Numbered from the stretch's first letter, positions 16,566 through 25,810 are shown. The stretch: 64,000 nt of DNA from Candidatus Accumulibacter proximus (GCA_016709675.1 JADJMH010000001.1:310001-374000); one strand, 5' to 3'. Program-made: numbers and translations. The notes: generated by a model from the letters alone, not told the origin.

Positions 16566-17477
16566 ATGGTGATCCGAATGAAGGTCCAGAAGAAAGTTCA
16601 AAAGGCAGTCTTCCCGGTCGCCGGTCTCGGCACGCGTTTCCTGCCGGCGACCAAGGCCAGCCCGAAGGAAATGCTGGCAGTGGTGGACAAGCCGCTGATC
16701 CAGTATGCGGTTGAAGAAGCCTACGCGGCCGGAATCCGGGAAATGATCTTCGTCACCGGCCGCAACAAGCGCGCGATCGAGGATCACTTCGACACCGCCT
16801 ACGAACTCGAGGCCGAACTCACCGCCGCGGGCAAGAACGAACTGATGGCGCTGGTCCATTCGATCAAGCCGGACGACATGGATTGTGTCTATGTACGCCA
16901 GCCGCGGGCGCTGGGCCTCGGCCACGCCGTTCTCTGCGCCGAACGGCTGGTACGCGGCGAGCCATTTGCGGTGCTGCTGGCCGACGACCTGATGATCGGT
17001 GAGCCGCCGATCATGCAACAGATGACCGAACTGTTCGCCGAGCGTCAGTGCAGCATCCTGGCGGTGCAGGAGGTGCCGAGGAATCAGACCAACCGCTACG
17101 GCATCGTCAAGGGCAAGCCCCTGTCCTCCGATCTGGTCAACATCGACGGCCTGATCGAAAAGCCACACCCGAGCGTCGCGCCCTCCAATCTCGCGGTCGC
17201 CGGCCGCTACGTGCTCACCCCAGCGGTGTTTGACCTGATCCGCGAGCAACCGCGTGGTGCTGGCGGGGAAATCCAGCTGACCGACGGCATCGCTGCGCTG
17301 CTGGCCAGCGAACAGGTACTGGCCTATCGCTATCACGGCAAACGCTACGACTGCGGCAGCAAGCTCGGCCTGATGCAGGCCAGCGTTGTCCTCGGGGAAG
17401 TTCACCCTGAACTCGGCCGCGAATTTTCCGCCTGGCTGAGGGACCGGCAAAAGCTCGCGCAGGCAATCGGCGTATAG
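16566..17477 (+). CDS. galU: UTP--glucose-1-phosphate uridylyltransferase
   Basis: The 303-residue protein has the bacterial GalU signature at its N-terminus (VFPVAGLGTRFLPATKASPKE, residues 14-34 region), VDKPLIQYAVEEA, and the catalytic-site patches LADDLM near 140 and GLIEKP near 195. It makes UDP-glucose from UTP and glucose-1-phosphate in the cytosol for exopolysaccharide and LPS. ATG 16566 or ATG 16578 (MKVQKKV) could be the start; the second matches the family length better. It is a single gene followed by nadB with its own promoter. Confidence 0.96.
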   Translation: MVIRMKVQKKVQKAVFPVAGLGTRFLPATKASPKEMLAVVDKPLIQYAVEEAYAAGIREMIFVTGRNKRAIEDHFDTAYELEAELTAAGKNELMALVHSIKPDDMDCVYVRQPRALGLGHAVLCAERLVRGEPFAVLLADDLMIGEPPIMQQMTELFAERQCSILAVQEVPRNQTNRYGIVKGKPLSSDLVNIDGLIEKPHPSVAPSNLAVAGRYVLTPAVFDLIREQPRGAGGEIQLTDGIAALLASEQVLAYRYHGKRYDCGSKLGLMQASVVLGEVHPELGREFSAWLRDRQKLAQAIGV

Positions 17478-17552
17478 ATTTCATCCGCCGGCCGGTCCTC
17501 GGCTGGCGATCGGTCACGGATCCCCGACCCACTGCCGTCCGCCGCGTCGGGC

Positions 17553-17580
17553 TTGTCGCAGCGCCATCCCGTGCTATAGT
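17553..17580 (+). promoter_or_regulatory. Putative sigma-70 promoter of nadB
   Basis: TTGTCG (17553-17558) and TATAGT (17575-17580) are 16 nt apart. Transcription would start near 17587, about 25 nt upstream of the TTG start codon of nadB. Confidence 0.55.
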
Positions 17581-17611
17581 TGCAGCCCCTTGTTGGCCGG
17601 ACGATCTCCGC

Positions 17612-19201
17612 TTGACGCTTCGTTTCGACGTTCTCATCATTGGCAGCGGCCTGGCGGGACAAGCCGCGGCGCTTCGGCTTGCGCGCAGCCGCAAGGTAGC
17701 GCTGATCAGCAAGCGCACCCTGGAGGACAGCGCGTCCAGTTGGGCGCAGGGCGGCATCGCAGCCGTGCTGGACAACCGCGACTCGATCGAAGCGCATATC
17801 CGCGACACGATCACCGCTGGCGCTTTTCTCAATGACGCACGCGCCACACGCTTTGTCATCGAGAACGGTCGGCGCGCGGTCGACTGGCTCATTGAACAGG
17901 GCGTTCCCTTCACGCGTGACGAAGGGGGTTACCACCTTGCCCGCGAGGGTGGTCACAGCGCTCGTCGCGTGATCCACGTCGCTGACACCACCGGCCTGGC
18001 GGTGCAGAACACCCTGACCAGCCTGATTCGTCGACAACCAAACATCACTGTCCTCGAAAACCACATCGCGGTCGATCTGATTACGGGAGAAAAGCTCGGG
18101 CTGGATGAGCAGCGCTGTCATGGGGCCTACGTGCTCGACAGCGTCAGCGGTGAGGTATTGACGCTGGGCGCCAGAAACACCCTGATCGCTGCCGGCGGCG
18201 CCGGGAAAGTCTATCTCTACACGACAAACCCGGACACTTCCACCGGCGACGGGATCGCGATGGCGTGGCGTGCTGGCTGCCGGGTGGCGAACATGGAATT
18301 CATCCAGTTTCATCCGACCTGCCTCTACCACCCGCAGGCGAAATCCTTCCTGATCTCCGAGGCGGTGCGCGGCGAAGGCGGACGCCTGCTGCTGCCCGAC
18401 GGCAGCCGTTTCATGCCCCGCCACGACCCACGTGGCGAACTCGCGCCACGCGACGTGGTGGCCCGGGCCATCGACTTCGAGATGAAGAAGCGCGGGCTGG
18501 ACTGCGTCTATCTCGACATCTCGCATAAACCGGCGGATTTTCTCGCCGAACACTTTCCGAACATTCTGGCGCGCTGCCTTGAACTGGGCATCGACATTAC
18601 CCGCCAGGCGATCCCGGTCGTCCCGGCCGCACACTATACCTGTGGCGGCGTCGTCAGCGACCTGCGTGCACGCACCGATATCGCGGGTCTCTACGTCGCT
18701 GGCGAAGCTTCCTGCACCGGCTTGCACGGCGCCAATCGGCTGGCCAGCAACTCGCTGCTCGAATGCCTGGTATTCGCCGAAGCGGCGGCCAGCGACATCC
18801 TGCAACAGCCCGCAGGCAATCTGCCGCCGCTGCCAGCGTGGGACGCCAGCCGCGTCAGCGACCCCGATGAGGAGATTGTCATCGCTCACAACTGGGATGA
18901 GCTGCGACGCTTCATGTGGGACTACGTCGGCATCGTCCGTACGACCAAGCGGCTGCAACGGGCACAGAACCGGATCCGCCTGCTGGCACGCGAAATCGAC
19001 GAGTTCTATTCGCATTTCAGGGTCAGCCACGATCTGATCGAACTGCGCAACCTGGTGGTGACCGCTGACCTGATCATCCGCTGCGCGCTACGCCGCCACG
19101 AGAGCCGCGGGCTTCACTTCAGCCGCAATTATCCCGAAACGCTGCCAAGCGCGCGCAACACGGTGGTCAGACGCCGTCCGCGGCGCGGCCCCCAGGATTA
19201 G
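17612..19201 (+). CDS. nadB: L-aspartate oxidase
   Basis: The 529-residue flavoprotein starts at TTG 17612 (MTLRFDVLIIGSG). The FAD Rossmann motif GSGLAGQAAALRLA lies at about residues 11-24. Diagnostic LAO/SDH patches include SSWAQGGIAAV near 44, HSARRVIHVADTTG near 115, and the active-site LHGANRLASNSLLE near 370. It oxidises L-aspartate to iminoaspartate, the first step of de novo NAD synthesis. nadA and nadC are not in the window. Its 3' end overlaps by 35 nt the end of the convergent small membrane gene at 19167. Confidence 0.96.
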   Translation: MTLRFDVLIIGSGLAGQAAALRLARSRKVALISKRTLEDSASSWAQGGIAAVLDNRDSIEAHIRDTITAGAFLNDARATRFVIENGRRAVDWLIEQGVPFTRDEGGYHLAREGGHSARRVIHVADTTGLAVQNTLTSLIRRQPNITVLENHIAVDLITGEKLGLDEQRCHGAYVLDSVSGEVLTLGARNTLIAAGGAGKVYLYTTNPDTSTGDGIAMAWRAGCRVANMEFIQFHPTCLYHPQAKSFLISEAVRGEGGRLLLPDGSRFMPRHDPRGELAPRDVVARAIDFEMKKRGLDCVYLDISHKPADFLAEHFPNILARCLELGIDITRQAIPVVPAAHYTCGGVVSDLRARTDIAGLYVAGEASCTGLHGANRLASNSLLECLVFAEAAASDILQQPAGNLPPLPAWDASRVSDPDEEIVIAHNWDELRRFMWDYVGIVRTTKRLQRAQNRIRLLAREIDEFYSHFRVSHDLIELRNLVVTADLIIRCALRRHESRGLHFSRNYPETLPSARNTVVRRRPRRGPQD

Positions 19202-19613
19202 CCAGCCAACGCAGCCATAGGCGCAGCAGCCGGAACTGCTCTGCCGGCATGCTGTCGCGCAATAGCGCGAGACTGCGCAGCCGACCCTGGCCGACCTCCC
19301 GTACGCGGAGAACGATCAACCAGGAAAAAACTGCGGCGTCTGGCTGCACCGTGACCGACACGAAATCGCCACCCGGCGAGAGAAACCAGAGTTCACCGTT
19401 CTCACCCAGGCGCAGTCCGACGATCGTCGACGGTTGCAGCGTGCGCCATGCCGACAGCACGACAAGCGCCATCAGCGGGTATCGGGCCACTGCCGGCCAG
19501 GGCGCCAGGCACAAGCTGCCGGCAGCCAGAATATGTAGCAGGACCAGAAGCCAGGACAGGAGGTGCGAGCGGCGTAATCCGATATGAACCGGAATATTCA
19601 CCAGCCCCTGCAC
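19167..19613 (-). CDS. YgfX-like membrane protein (DUF1434-type)
   Basis: GTG start at 19613, 17 nt after fabF, preceded by GGGACAAG. The 148-residue protein has two closely spaced N-terminal membrane helices (about residues 18-55) and a soluble C-terminal domain with the GLRLGENGELW and WLIVLR patches typical of YgfX proteins. In E. coli YgfX (also called CptA) is a membrane toxin-like partner of SdhE; here no sdhE is adjacent. It is probably the last gene of the fab operon. Family assignment is by pattern and moderate. Confidence 0.6.
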   Translation of the reverse strand: MQGLVNIPVHIGLRRSHLLSWLLVLLHILAAGSLCLAPWPAVARYPLMALVVLSAWRTLQPSTIVGLRLGENGELWFLSPGGDFVSVTVQPDAAVFSWLIVLRVREVGQGRLRSLALLRDSMPAEQFRLLRLWLRWLANPGGRAADGV

Positions 19614-19630
19614 CTTGTCCCGACGCGGAT

Positions 19631-20869
19631 CTAGATTCGCCTGAAGGCAACCGTGGCGTTGGTGCCGCCAAAACCGAAAGAGTTCGAGATCCCGACATCG
19701 ATCTTCAACTCCCGCGCTTCATTGGCGCAATAGTCAAGATCGCAGGACTCGTCCTGATTGAAGATGTTGATGGTCGGCGGCGAAACCTGATGGTGGATCG
19801 CCAGCACCGTGAACAACGCCTCGATACCTCCCGCAGCGCCCAACAGATGGCCGGTCATCGACTTGGTCGAATTGACCACCAGCTTGTACGCATGGTCGCC
19901 AAACGCGCGCTTGACGGCCACCGTCTCGGCCTTGTCGCCCAGCGGGGTCGACGTCCCATGCGCATTGACGTACTGCACTTCGTCCGCATTCAACCCGGCA
20001 TTACGCAGGGCGTTGGTCATGCAGCGCGCCGCGCCCTCACCGTCCTCGCATGGCGCAGTCATGTGATGGGCATCGGCACTCATGCCGAAGCCTGCCAGTT
20101 CGCAGTAGATCCGGGCGCCACGCGCCTTCGCATGCTCGTACTCCTCAAGCACCAAGACACCCGCACCTTCGCCGAGCACAAAGCCGTCGCGATCCCGGTC
20201 CCAGGGGCGGCTTGCAGTCTGCGGGTCGTCGTTGCGCGTCGATAGCGCACGCGGCGCACAGAAGCCCCCCAAGCCAAGCCTGGAGACGCACCCTTCAGCG
20301 CCGCCGGCAATCATTATGTCGGCATCACCGTACTCGATCAGACGCCCGGCATCACCAATGCTGTGCGTTCCGGTCGAACAAGCGCTGACCAGCGAGATGT
20401 TGGGACCCTTGTAGCCGAACATGATCGACAGGTTACCGGAGATCATGTTGATGATCGAACCGGGAACAAAGAAGGGCGATACCTTGCGCACGCCACCGGC
20501 GGCGAAGTCGTCGCAGGTGCTTTCAATCATCGGCAGACCGCCAATCCCGGAGCCGATCGACACGCCGATCCGCTCTGGTGCGGCTGGCTGCCCGTCAAGC
20601 CCCGCATCCCGCATGGCCTCGATTCCAGCTGCCAAGCCGTAATGGATGAATACGTCCATCCGGCGCGCCTCTTTCAGCGACAGATATTGACCGACATCGA
20701 AACCCCGCACTTCTCCGGCGATCCGCACCGGAAAGGCAGAGGCGTCAAAACGAGTGATCGGACCAATCCCCGAACGTCCGGCCAGAATGTTGTGCCAGGC
20801 TTCGGTAACCGAATTACCGACCGGAGAAACGATACCGAGGCCAGTGATGACTACTCTGCGACGTGCCAA
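19631..20869 (-). CDS. fabF: 3-oxoacyl-[acyl-carrier-protein] synthase II
   Basis: The 412-residue condensing enzyme starts MARRRVVITGLGIVSPVG. The catalytic triad is visible: Cys in SACSTGTHSIGD near 163, His in NAHGTSTPLGD near 303, and His in KSMTGHLLGAAGG near 340. It elongates acyl-ACP with malonyl-ACP in the cytosol and mediates the temperature-dependent C16-C18 step. It follows acpP by 110 nt in the fatty-acid operon. Confidence 0.97.
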   Translation of the reverse strand: MARRRVVITGLGIVSPVGNSVTEAWHNILAGRSGIGPITRFDASAFPVRIAGEVRGFDVGQYLSLKEARRMDVFIHYGLAAGIEAMRDAGLDGQPAAPERIGVSIGSGIGGLPMIESTCDDFAAGGVRKVSPFFVPGSIINMISGNLSIMFGYKGPNISLVSACSTGTHSIGDAGRLIEYGDADIMIAGGAEGCVSRLGLGGFCAPRALSTRNDDPQTASRPWDRDRDGFVLGEGAGVLVLEEYEHAKARGARIYCELAGFGMSADAHHMTAPCEDGEGAARCMTNALRNAGLNADEVQYVNAHGTSTPLGDKAETVAVKRAFGDHAYKLVVNSTKSMTGHLLGAAGGIEALFTVLAIHHQVSPPTINIFNQDESCDLDYCANEARELKIDVGISNSFGFGGTNATVAFRRI

Positions 20870-20979
20870 CTTGAACTCCGACGATCAGGACATGCGTAAA
20901 CGGAAGCTTCCTTTTTCCATCACTCCCTGCCGAACACGGTCACCGCGGGGACCTGTCTGCAGGGACCCTGGCCAGTCAG

Positions 20980-21216
20980 CTACTTCTTGTGAGCGGTCAC
21001 GTAATCGATGGCCTGCTGCACAGTGGTGATCTTTTCGGCTTCGTCGTCAGGGATCTCGCACTCGAACTCTTCTTCCAGCGCCATCACCAGCTCAACCGTG
21101 TCAAGCGAATCAGCGCCCAGATCATCGACAAACGACGACTCATTCTTTATGTCTGCCTCATTGACACCGAGTTGCTCGGCGACGATCTTCTTGACACGCT
21201 GCTCAATATTTTCCAT
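20980..21216 (-). CDS. acpP: Acyl carrier protein
   Basis: From ATG 21216 (MENIEQRVKK) the product has 78 residues; AAGGA lies upstream, while a longer in-frame start adds MGRNLL without family support. The phosphopantetheine attachment site is DLGADSLDTVEL with Ser37. It is strongly acidic, as expected. It carries growing acyl chains for the flanking fab enzymes. Confidence 0.98.
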   Translation of the reverse strand: MENIEQRVKKIVAEQLGVNEADIKNESSFVDDLGADSLDTVELVMALEEEFECEIPDDEAEKITTVQQAIDYVTAHKK

Positions 21217-21333
21217 CAATAGGTTCCTTCCCAAGGTTCAAATGTAAAACAAAACGCGCCATTCTAACAAAATGACCGCAACTTACCAATTTTCACACCT
21301 CATCATGATCACCCGCGCGAGACCGCCTGTTCG

Positions 21334-22074
21334 TCAGCCCATGAACATGCCGCCGTTAACATGAATCGTCGTTCCAGTGACATAGGCCGCCCCGGCTGAA
21401 GCGAGAAACGCCACCGCCGCGGCCACATCCCGCGGAGACCCGAGGCGACCGAGGGGAACGTTCGCCAGCAACGCATCCCTCTGCTTGTCGTCGAGCGCCT
21501 TCGTCATGTCGGTATCGATCAAGCCGGGAGCGACACAATTGACCGTGATGTTGCGACTGCCAAGTTCTCGCGCCAGTGCTCGGCTCATGCCGGTGACCCC
21601 TGCCTTGGCTGCACAGTAATTTACCTGACCCGGGTTCCCTGCGTGACCCACGACCGACGTCACGTTGATGATCCGACCGTGCCTGGCTTTCATCATGCCG
21701 CGCAGGACCGCCCGGGAAAGCCGGAAGACGGCTTTCAGATCGGTATCGATGACCGTGTCCCAATCGTCGTCCTTGAGACGCATGGCCAGGTTATCGCACG
21801 TAATGCCTGCGTTATTGACCAGCACCGTTACCGCGCCATAGGCCTTCTCGATATGGCGGATCAGCGCATCGACCTGGCTCGCATCGCGCACTTCGAGGAC
21901 GCAGCCCTCGCCAGTGCTCCCCGCATCGCTCAAGAACGCAGAGATTTTCGCGGCGCCCGCGGGGCTGGTGGCCGTCCCGATCACGGTCGCACCCAGCGTG
22001 GCCAGTTCGAGCGCGATGGCCTGACCGATGCCCCGCGAGGCACCCGTGACGAGTGCAATTTGTCCATTCAGCAT
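21334..22074 (-). CDS. fabG: 3-oxoacyl-[acyl-carrier-protein] reductase
   Basis: The 246-residue SDR has the NADP-binding TGASRGIGQAIA at about residues 9-20, NNAGIT near 88, and the Ser-Tyr-Lys catalytic set (TSVVGHAGNPGQVNYCAAKAG near 137-157). It reduces 3-oxoacyl-ACP in the cytosol. Its ATG overlaps the last bases of fabD (7 nt), so translation is coupled. Confidence 0.97.
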   Translation of the reverse strand: MLNGQIALVTGASRGIGQAIALELATLGATVIGTATSPAGAAKISAFLSDAGSTGEGCVLEVRDASQVDALIRHIEKAYGAVTVLVNNAGITCDNLAMRLKDDDWDTVIDTDLKAVFRLSRAVLRGMMKARHGRIINVTSVVGHAGNPGQVNYCAAKAGVTGMSRALARELGSRNITVNCVAPGLIDTDMTKALDDKQRDALLANVPLGRLGSPRDVAAAVAFLASAGAAYVTGTTIHVNGGMFMG

Positions 22075-23021
22075 TGCCCTGGCTCCAGGTTGGCAACGGT
22101 GGCGTCAATCGACGCCAGATCAGCCAGTGCAACACTCGCCAGGCCGTCGGCACAGCGCTTGGTGAGACCCGCGAGGACCTTGCCCGGTCCGCACTCGACC
22201 ACCGTCGTGATGTCCATCGCCGCCATCTTGCGAATGGTTTCCACCCAGCGTACCGGCGAGTAGGCCTGGCGAACCAGCGCATCCTTGATCCTCTCGGGGT
22301 CGGACTGAATGGCCACGTCGGCGTTGTTGATCACCGGGATCTGCGGCACGGCAAAACTCAACTGCGCCAGACGGGCGGCCAGCTTGTCCGCCGCCGGCCG
22401 GATCAGCGAGGAGTGGAAGGGTGCCGAAACCGGCAGCAGCAAGGCGCGCTTGGCGCCACGCGCCTTGCACGCTTCACAGGCGCGCTCAACCGCGGCCTTG
22501 CTCCCGGCAATGACGGTCTGCCCGGGTCCATTGAAATTGACCGGTTCAACGACCCCGCCACCACCAACTGCGGCCTCGGCCTCGGCACAGGCTTCAGCAA
22601 TCCTGTCGTCGTCGAGGCCAAGAATGGCCGCCATCGCACCGGTACCTGCCGGCACAGCTTCCTGCATCGCAGCCGCGCGCAGGCGAACCAGCGGCACCGC
22701 ATCGGTGAAGGCAATGACGCCGGCGGCAACCAGTGCGGAGTACTCGCCAAGGCTGTGCCCGGCAAGTACCGCGGGGATCTTGCCACCCCTGTCGAGCCAC
22801 AGGCGATAGACCGCAACACCAGCGGTCAGCATCATGGGCTGGGTGTTGACCGTCTGCGCCAGCGCTTCAGCCGGCCCCTCCGCAAGCAATTGCCAGAGGT
22901 CCTGGCCGAGCACTGCCGAGGCTTCGTCGAAGGTGGCTCGAACAACCGCAGAGTCGCCATAGGCCGCCATCATGCCCACCGATTGCGACCCCTGACCTGG
23001 AAAAACGAACGCGAACGCCAT
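22068..23021 (-). CDS. fabD: Malonyl-CoA:ACP transacylase
   Basis: The 317-residue protein begins MAFAFVFPGQGSQSVGM and has the nucleophilic Ser in AGHSLGEYSAL near residue 92 and the catalytic His in APFHSSLI near 200. It loads malonate onto ACP for the fab cycle. It lies 11 nt after fabH and overlaps fabG. Confidence 0.97.
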   Translation of the reverse strand: MAFAFVFPGQGSQSVGMMAAYGDSAVVRATFDEASAVLGQDLWQLLAEGPAEALAQTVNTQPMMLTAGVAVYRLWLDRGGKIPAVLAGHSLGEYSALVAAGVIAFTDAVPLVRLRAAAMQEAVPAGTGAMAAILGLDDDRIAEACAEAEAAVGGGGVVEPVNFNGPGQTVIAGSKAAVERACEACKARGAKRALLLPVSAPFHSSLIRPAADKLAARLAQLSFAVPQIPVINNADVAIQSDPERIKDALVRQAYSPVRWVETIRKMAAMDITTVVECGPGKVLAGLTKRCADGLASVALADLASIDATVANLEPGQC

Positions 23022-23032
23022 GATGACTCCCT

Positions 23033-23992
23033 TCAGAACTCGAACAGGACTGCGCCCCAGGTGAAACCGCCGCCAACGCCTTCAAGCAGGACTTTCTGCC
23101 CGGCCTGAATACGCTGGTCGCGAACGGCCTCGTCGAGGGCGAGCGGAATCGAGGCAGCAGACGTATTACCGTGCCGATCAACGGTCACGATGACCTTGTC
23201 CATCGGCAGCTTCATCCTCCTGGCGGTGGCCTCGAGGATGCGCGTGTTGGCCTGGTGAGGAATCACCCAGTCGAGGTCTGAAGACGGAATGCCGGCAGCC
23301 TTGCAGCACTCCTCGCCAACCTCGGCAAGAACGCGAACGGCAAACTTGAACACTGCCTGTCCGTCCATGCGCAGGAAGGGATCGCCTGTCACCTGGCCGC
23401 GGCAGATGCTGCCAGGCACCGACAGAATGCCGTGGTGTGCACCGTCGGCATGCAGCGCAGTCGACAGAATTCCCGGCCGTTCGGAAGCCTCCACCACAAC
23501 CGCGCCGGCACCATCGCCGAAAAGGACGCAGGTGGCACGATCAGACCAGTCGAGAATGCGCGAAAACACCTCGGATCCAACCACCAGGGCCCGCTTGTGG
23601 CTACCTGAGCGGATGAACTTGTCAGCAATCGTCAGCGCATAGACAAAACCGCTGCACACCGCCTGGACATCGAAGGCCGTTGCACCATGATTGCCCAACT
23701 TGCTCTGCAGCAGGCAGGCGGTGCTTGGGAAAATGAAATCCGGCGTCGACGTCGCGACAATGATCAGGTCGACATCGGATGCTTCGAGCCCGGCCGCGAC
23801 CAATGCCCGACGGCTGGCCTCGAGGCCCAGATCGCTGGCTGTCTGGCCGTCCTCGGCGAGGTGACGGAAACTGATGCCGGTCCGACTGGTGATCCACTCA
23901 TCGCTGGTTTCGATGCCGCGACGCGCGAGGTCATCGTTGCTGACGGCCTGACCGGGCAGAAAACTGCCGATCCCGGTAATTCGGGCGAACAT
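23033..23992 (-). CDS. fabH: 3-oxoacyl-[acyl-carrier-protein] synthase III
   Basis: Start at ATG 23992 (MFARITGIGSFLPG), one base after the plsX stop; the longer frame runs into plsX. The 319-residue enzyme has Cys in QAVCSGFVYAL near 112, His in IPHQANTRI near 245 and Asn in GNTSAASIP near 275, the FabH triad. It starts fatty-acid synthesis by condensing acetyl-CoA with malonyl-ACP. Confidence 0.97.
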   Translation of the reverse strand: MFARITGIGSFLPGQAVSNDDLARRGIETSDEWITSRTGISFRHLAEDGQTASDLGLEASRRALVAAGLEASDVDLIIVATSTPDFIFPSTACLLQSKLGNHGATAFDVQAVCSGFVYALTIADKFIRSGSHKRALVVGSEVFSRILDWSDRATCVLFGDGAGAVVVEASERPGILSTALHADGAHHGILSVPGSICRGQVTGDPFLRMDGQAVFKFAVRVLAEVGEECCKAAGIPSSDLDWVIPHQANTRILEATARRMKLPMDKVIVTVDRHGNTSAASIPLALDEAVRDQRIQAGQKVLLEGVGGGFTWGAVLFEF

Positions 23993-23993
23993 G

Positions 23994-25007
23994 CTATGCG
24001 ATCTCCTGAAGCGGTTGTTGTTGCGCCATCCGTTCACTGATCCTTGCCAGAACACCACTTCGGGCCTCTTCGGCAGCTCGCTGCAGGGCGCAGGTAAAGG
24101 CCAGAGCATCCGCCGAGCCATGGCTCTTGACAACGATGCCCTTCAGGCCGAGCAAGGTGGCCCCGTTGTACTGCCGATGGTCCACCCGCTTCTTGAACCG
24201 CCTGAGCACCGGCATGGCTACCACGGCCGCCAGCTTGGTGAACAGACTGTGGCGGAATTCCTGGCGCAGGAAAGTGGCCAGCAATTGCGCCAGGCCTTCC
24301 GAAGCCTTCAGCGCGACATTACCGACAAAGCCATCGCAAACGATGACGTCGGCCTCGCCTTTGTAGAGTCCGTCACCTTCGACGTTACCGACAAAATTCA
24401 GGTCGGAGTCCCAAAGCAGTTCGGCTGCGCGCTTGACCACGTCATTGCCCTTGATCTCTTCCTCACCGATGTTCAATATGCCGACCGTTGGTCGATCGCG
24501 GTGTTCAATCGCAGAGACCAGGGAAGCGCCCATGATCCCGAACTGCAGCAGGTGCCCCGGACTGCAATCGACGTTGGCACCCAGGTCAAGCACGTGCGTG
24601 TGGCCGGCAAGCGTCGGCAGAACTGCGCAGATCGCCGGGCGGTCGATGCCGGGCAGCGTCTTCAGGACAAAGCGCGAAATGGCCATCAGCGCGCCCGTAT
24701 TGCCCGCCGAGACGCAGGCATCCGCCTCGCCCTGCTTGACCAGATTGATGGCGACCCGCATCGAAGAGTCCTTCTTGCCGCGGATCGCCAACGCTGGCGA
24801 CTCATCCATTGTCACCACTTCCGTGGCATGACGAACGGCGACGCGGCCGACGGCTGCGTCGCCAAGCAAGGGCCGAATGCGCTCGGTCAGACCAACCAGG
24901 ATCACTCGCACGTCGGCATGATCACGCACGAAACCAAGCGCAGCCGGCACAGTCACCGAGGGACCGTGGTCCCCCCCCATGCAGTCTATGGCGACGGTAA
25001 TGGTCAT
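23994..25007 (-). CDS. plsX: Phosphate acyltransferase PlsX
   Basis: The 337-residue protein begins MTITVAIDCMGGDHGPSVTV, the PlsX signature, and includes VSAGNTGALMA near 95 and DLGANVDC near 130. It converts acyl-ACP to acyl-phosphate for phospholipid synthesis at the membrane. It is separated from rpmF by a strong hairpin with a T tract, so its expression depends on readthrough or an internal promoter. Confidence 0.97.
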   Translation of the reverse strand: MTITVAIDCMGGDHGPSVTVPAALGFVRDHADVRVILVGLTERIRPLLGDAAVGRVAVRHATEVVTMDESPALAIRGKKDSSMRVAINLVKQGEADACVSAGNTGALMAISRFVLKTLPGIDRPAICAVLPTLAGHTHVLDLGANVDCSPGHLLQFGIMGASLVSAIEHRDRPTVGILNIGEEEIKGNDVVKRAAELLWDSDLNFVGNVEGDGLYKGEADVIVCDGFVGNVALKASEGLAQLLATFLRQEFRHSLFTKLAAVVAMPVLRRFKKRVDHRQYNGATLLGLKGIVVKSHGSADALAFTCALQRAAEEARSGVLARISERMAQQQPLQEIA

Positions 25008-25017
25008 CAGCTGACAG

Positions 25018-25063
25018 ACAAAAGAAAAGGCAGGCAGCTCACCATCCGGGGAAGCTACCTGCC
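25018..25063 (-). terminator. Intrinsic terminator between rpmF and plsX
   Basis: On the minus strand GGCAGGTAGCT pairs with AGCTGCCTGCC (11 bp with one G-T wobble, 13-nt loop) and is followed directly by TTTTCTTTTG. It begins 14 nt after the rpmF stop and ends 11 nt before the plsX start, so it should uncouple ribosomal protein and lipid gene expression. Confidence 0.8.
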
Positions 25064-25076
25064 CAATCCAGAGAAA

Positions 25077-25256
25077 TCACTCGCCTGAATCCTTGACCAC
25101 CTTCTTGCCCCGATAAAAACCCGAAGGGCTGATGTGATGCCGTAGATGGACTTCGCCAGTCGTCGGCTCGACAGCCAGCGGCGCGGTGCGCAACGAATCG
25201 TGCGCACGATGCATGCCACGCTTGGATGGGGATTTCTTGTTCTGTTGAACAGCCAT
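25077..25256 (-). CDS. rpmF: 50S ribosomal protein L32
   Basis: The 59-residue basic protein begins MAVQQNKKSPSKRGMHRAHD and ends VVKDSGE, the standard L32 form, without the zinc-binding cysteines of the C+ form. It lies 24 nt after yceD, the universal bacterial arrangement. Confidence 0.96.
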   Translation of the reverse strand: MAVQQNKKSPSKRGMHRAHDSLRTAPLAVEPTTGEVHLRHHISPSGFYRGKKVVKDSGE

Positions 25257-25280
25257 AACTGACTCCTAGAATCAAATTCA

Positions 25281-25772
25281 CTAAGCCTTGCCGTGCAACC
25301 CGGCCAGGACTGAAAACGGTGACACTGCCGCCGACCCCTGCCTGCTGCCCGGCAGCGCGCAGTCGTCGTGACGCGGTGCCGTCGGCAGCGCCAGGAGGAT
25401 TTCATCCTCGATCAGAGCGGCCACATCGAGTTCTCGCTGATTGGGGAGGAAATCCCTGGAGTCATCCTCCAGTTCCTCCTGCGTCAGGTCGCCGTCGCTT
25501 TCGACGAATTCAAGCAGACTATGCAGATCCAGCCGATACTCGATCGCCTCGAGGCAGCGCTGGCAACATAATGCCAACACCCCATCGACCTCCAGCAGCA
25601 ACTGTGAGCGCCTGCCCGGCCCCATCCTGCCCACGGCCCGATAAGCCAGACAACCGGCGGAATCGGTCAACAAATCAGACAATCGCGTCAGCGTCGCGAT
25701 GGGCAACTCGCCTTGCAGCGAGCCTCCCTCACGTCCAAAAGCCAAGCTGTCAATAACAACGCGTCGCGACAT
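25281..25772 (-). CDS. yceD: YceD family protein (DUF177), 23S rRNA accumulation protein
   Basis: The 163-residue acidic protein has the YceD pattern: LEVDGVLALCCQRCLEAI near residues 60-77 and an acidic stretch LTQEELEDDSRDF near 95, then DVAALIEDEILLALP. In E. coli the family affects 23S rRNA levels. It starts the yceD-rpmF unit, from a promoter whose predicted start site lies within about 3-5 nt of the ATG. Confidence 0.92.
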   Translation of the reverse strand: MSRRVVIDSLAFGREGGSLQGELPIATLTRLSDLLTDSAGCLAYRAVGRMGPGRRSQLLLEVDGVLALCCQRCLEAIEYRLDLHSLLEFVESDGDLTQEELEDDSRDFLPNQRELDVAALIEDEILLALPTAPRHDDCALPGSRQGSAAVSPFSVLAGLHGKA

Positions 25773-25781
25773 AAGGGGCGC

Positions 25782-25810
25782 ATGATATTATTTTCGGCTT
25801 TTGAAGTCAA
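25782..25810 (-). promoter_or_regulatory. Sigma-70 promoter of yceD-rpmF, nearly leaderless
   Basis: On the minus strand TTGACT (25805-25810) and TATCAT (25782-25787) are separated by exactly 17 nt. The predicted start site is near 25775, only about three bases before the yceD ATG at 25772, so the mRNA would have almost no 5' leader and no ribosome site. Confidence 0.6.

Noticed and set aside
17402..19030. 542-codon minus-strand frame opposite nadB
   Set aside because: nadB on the plus strand is unmistakable; the antisense frame shows no motif and is an effect of codon bias.
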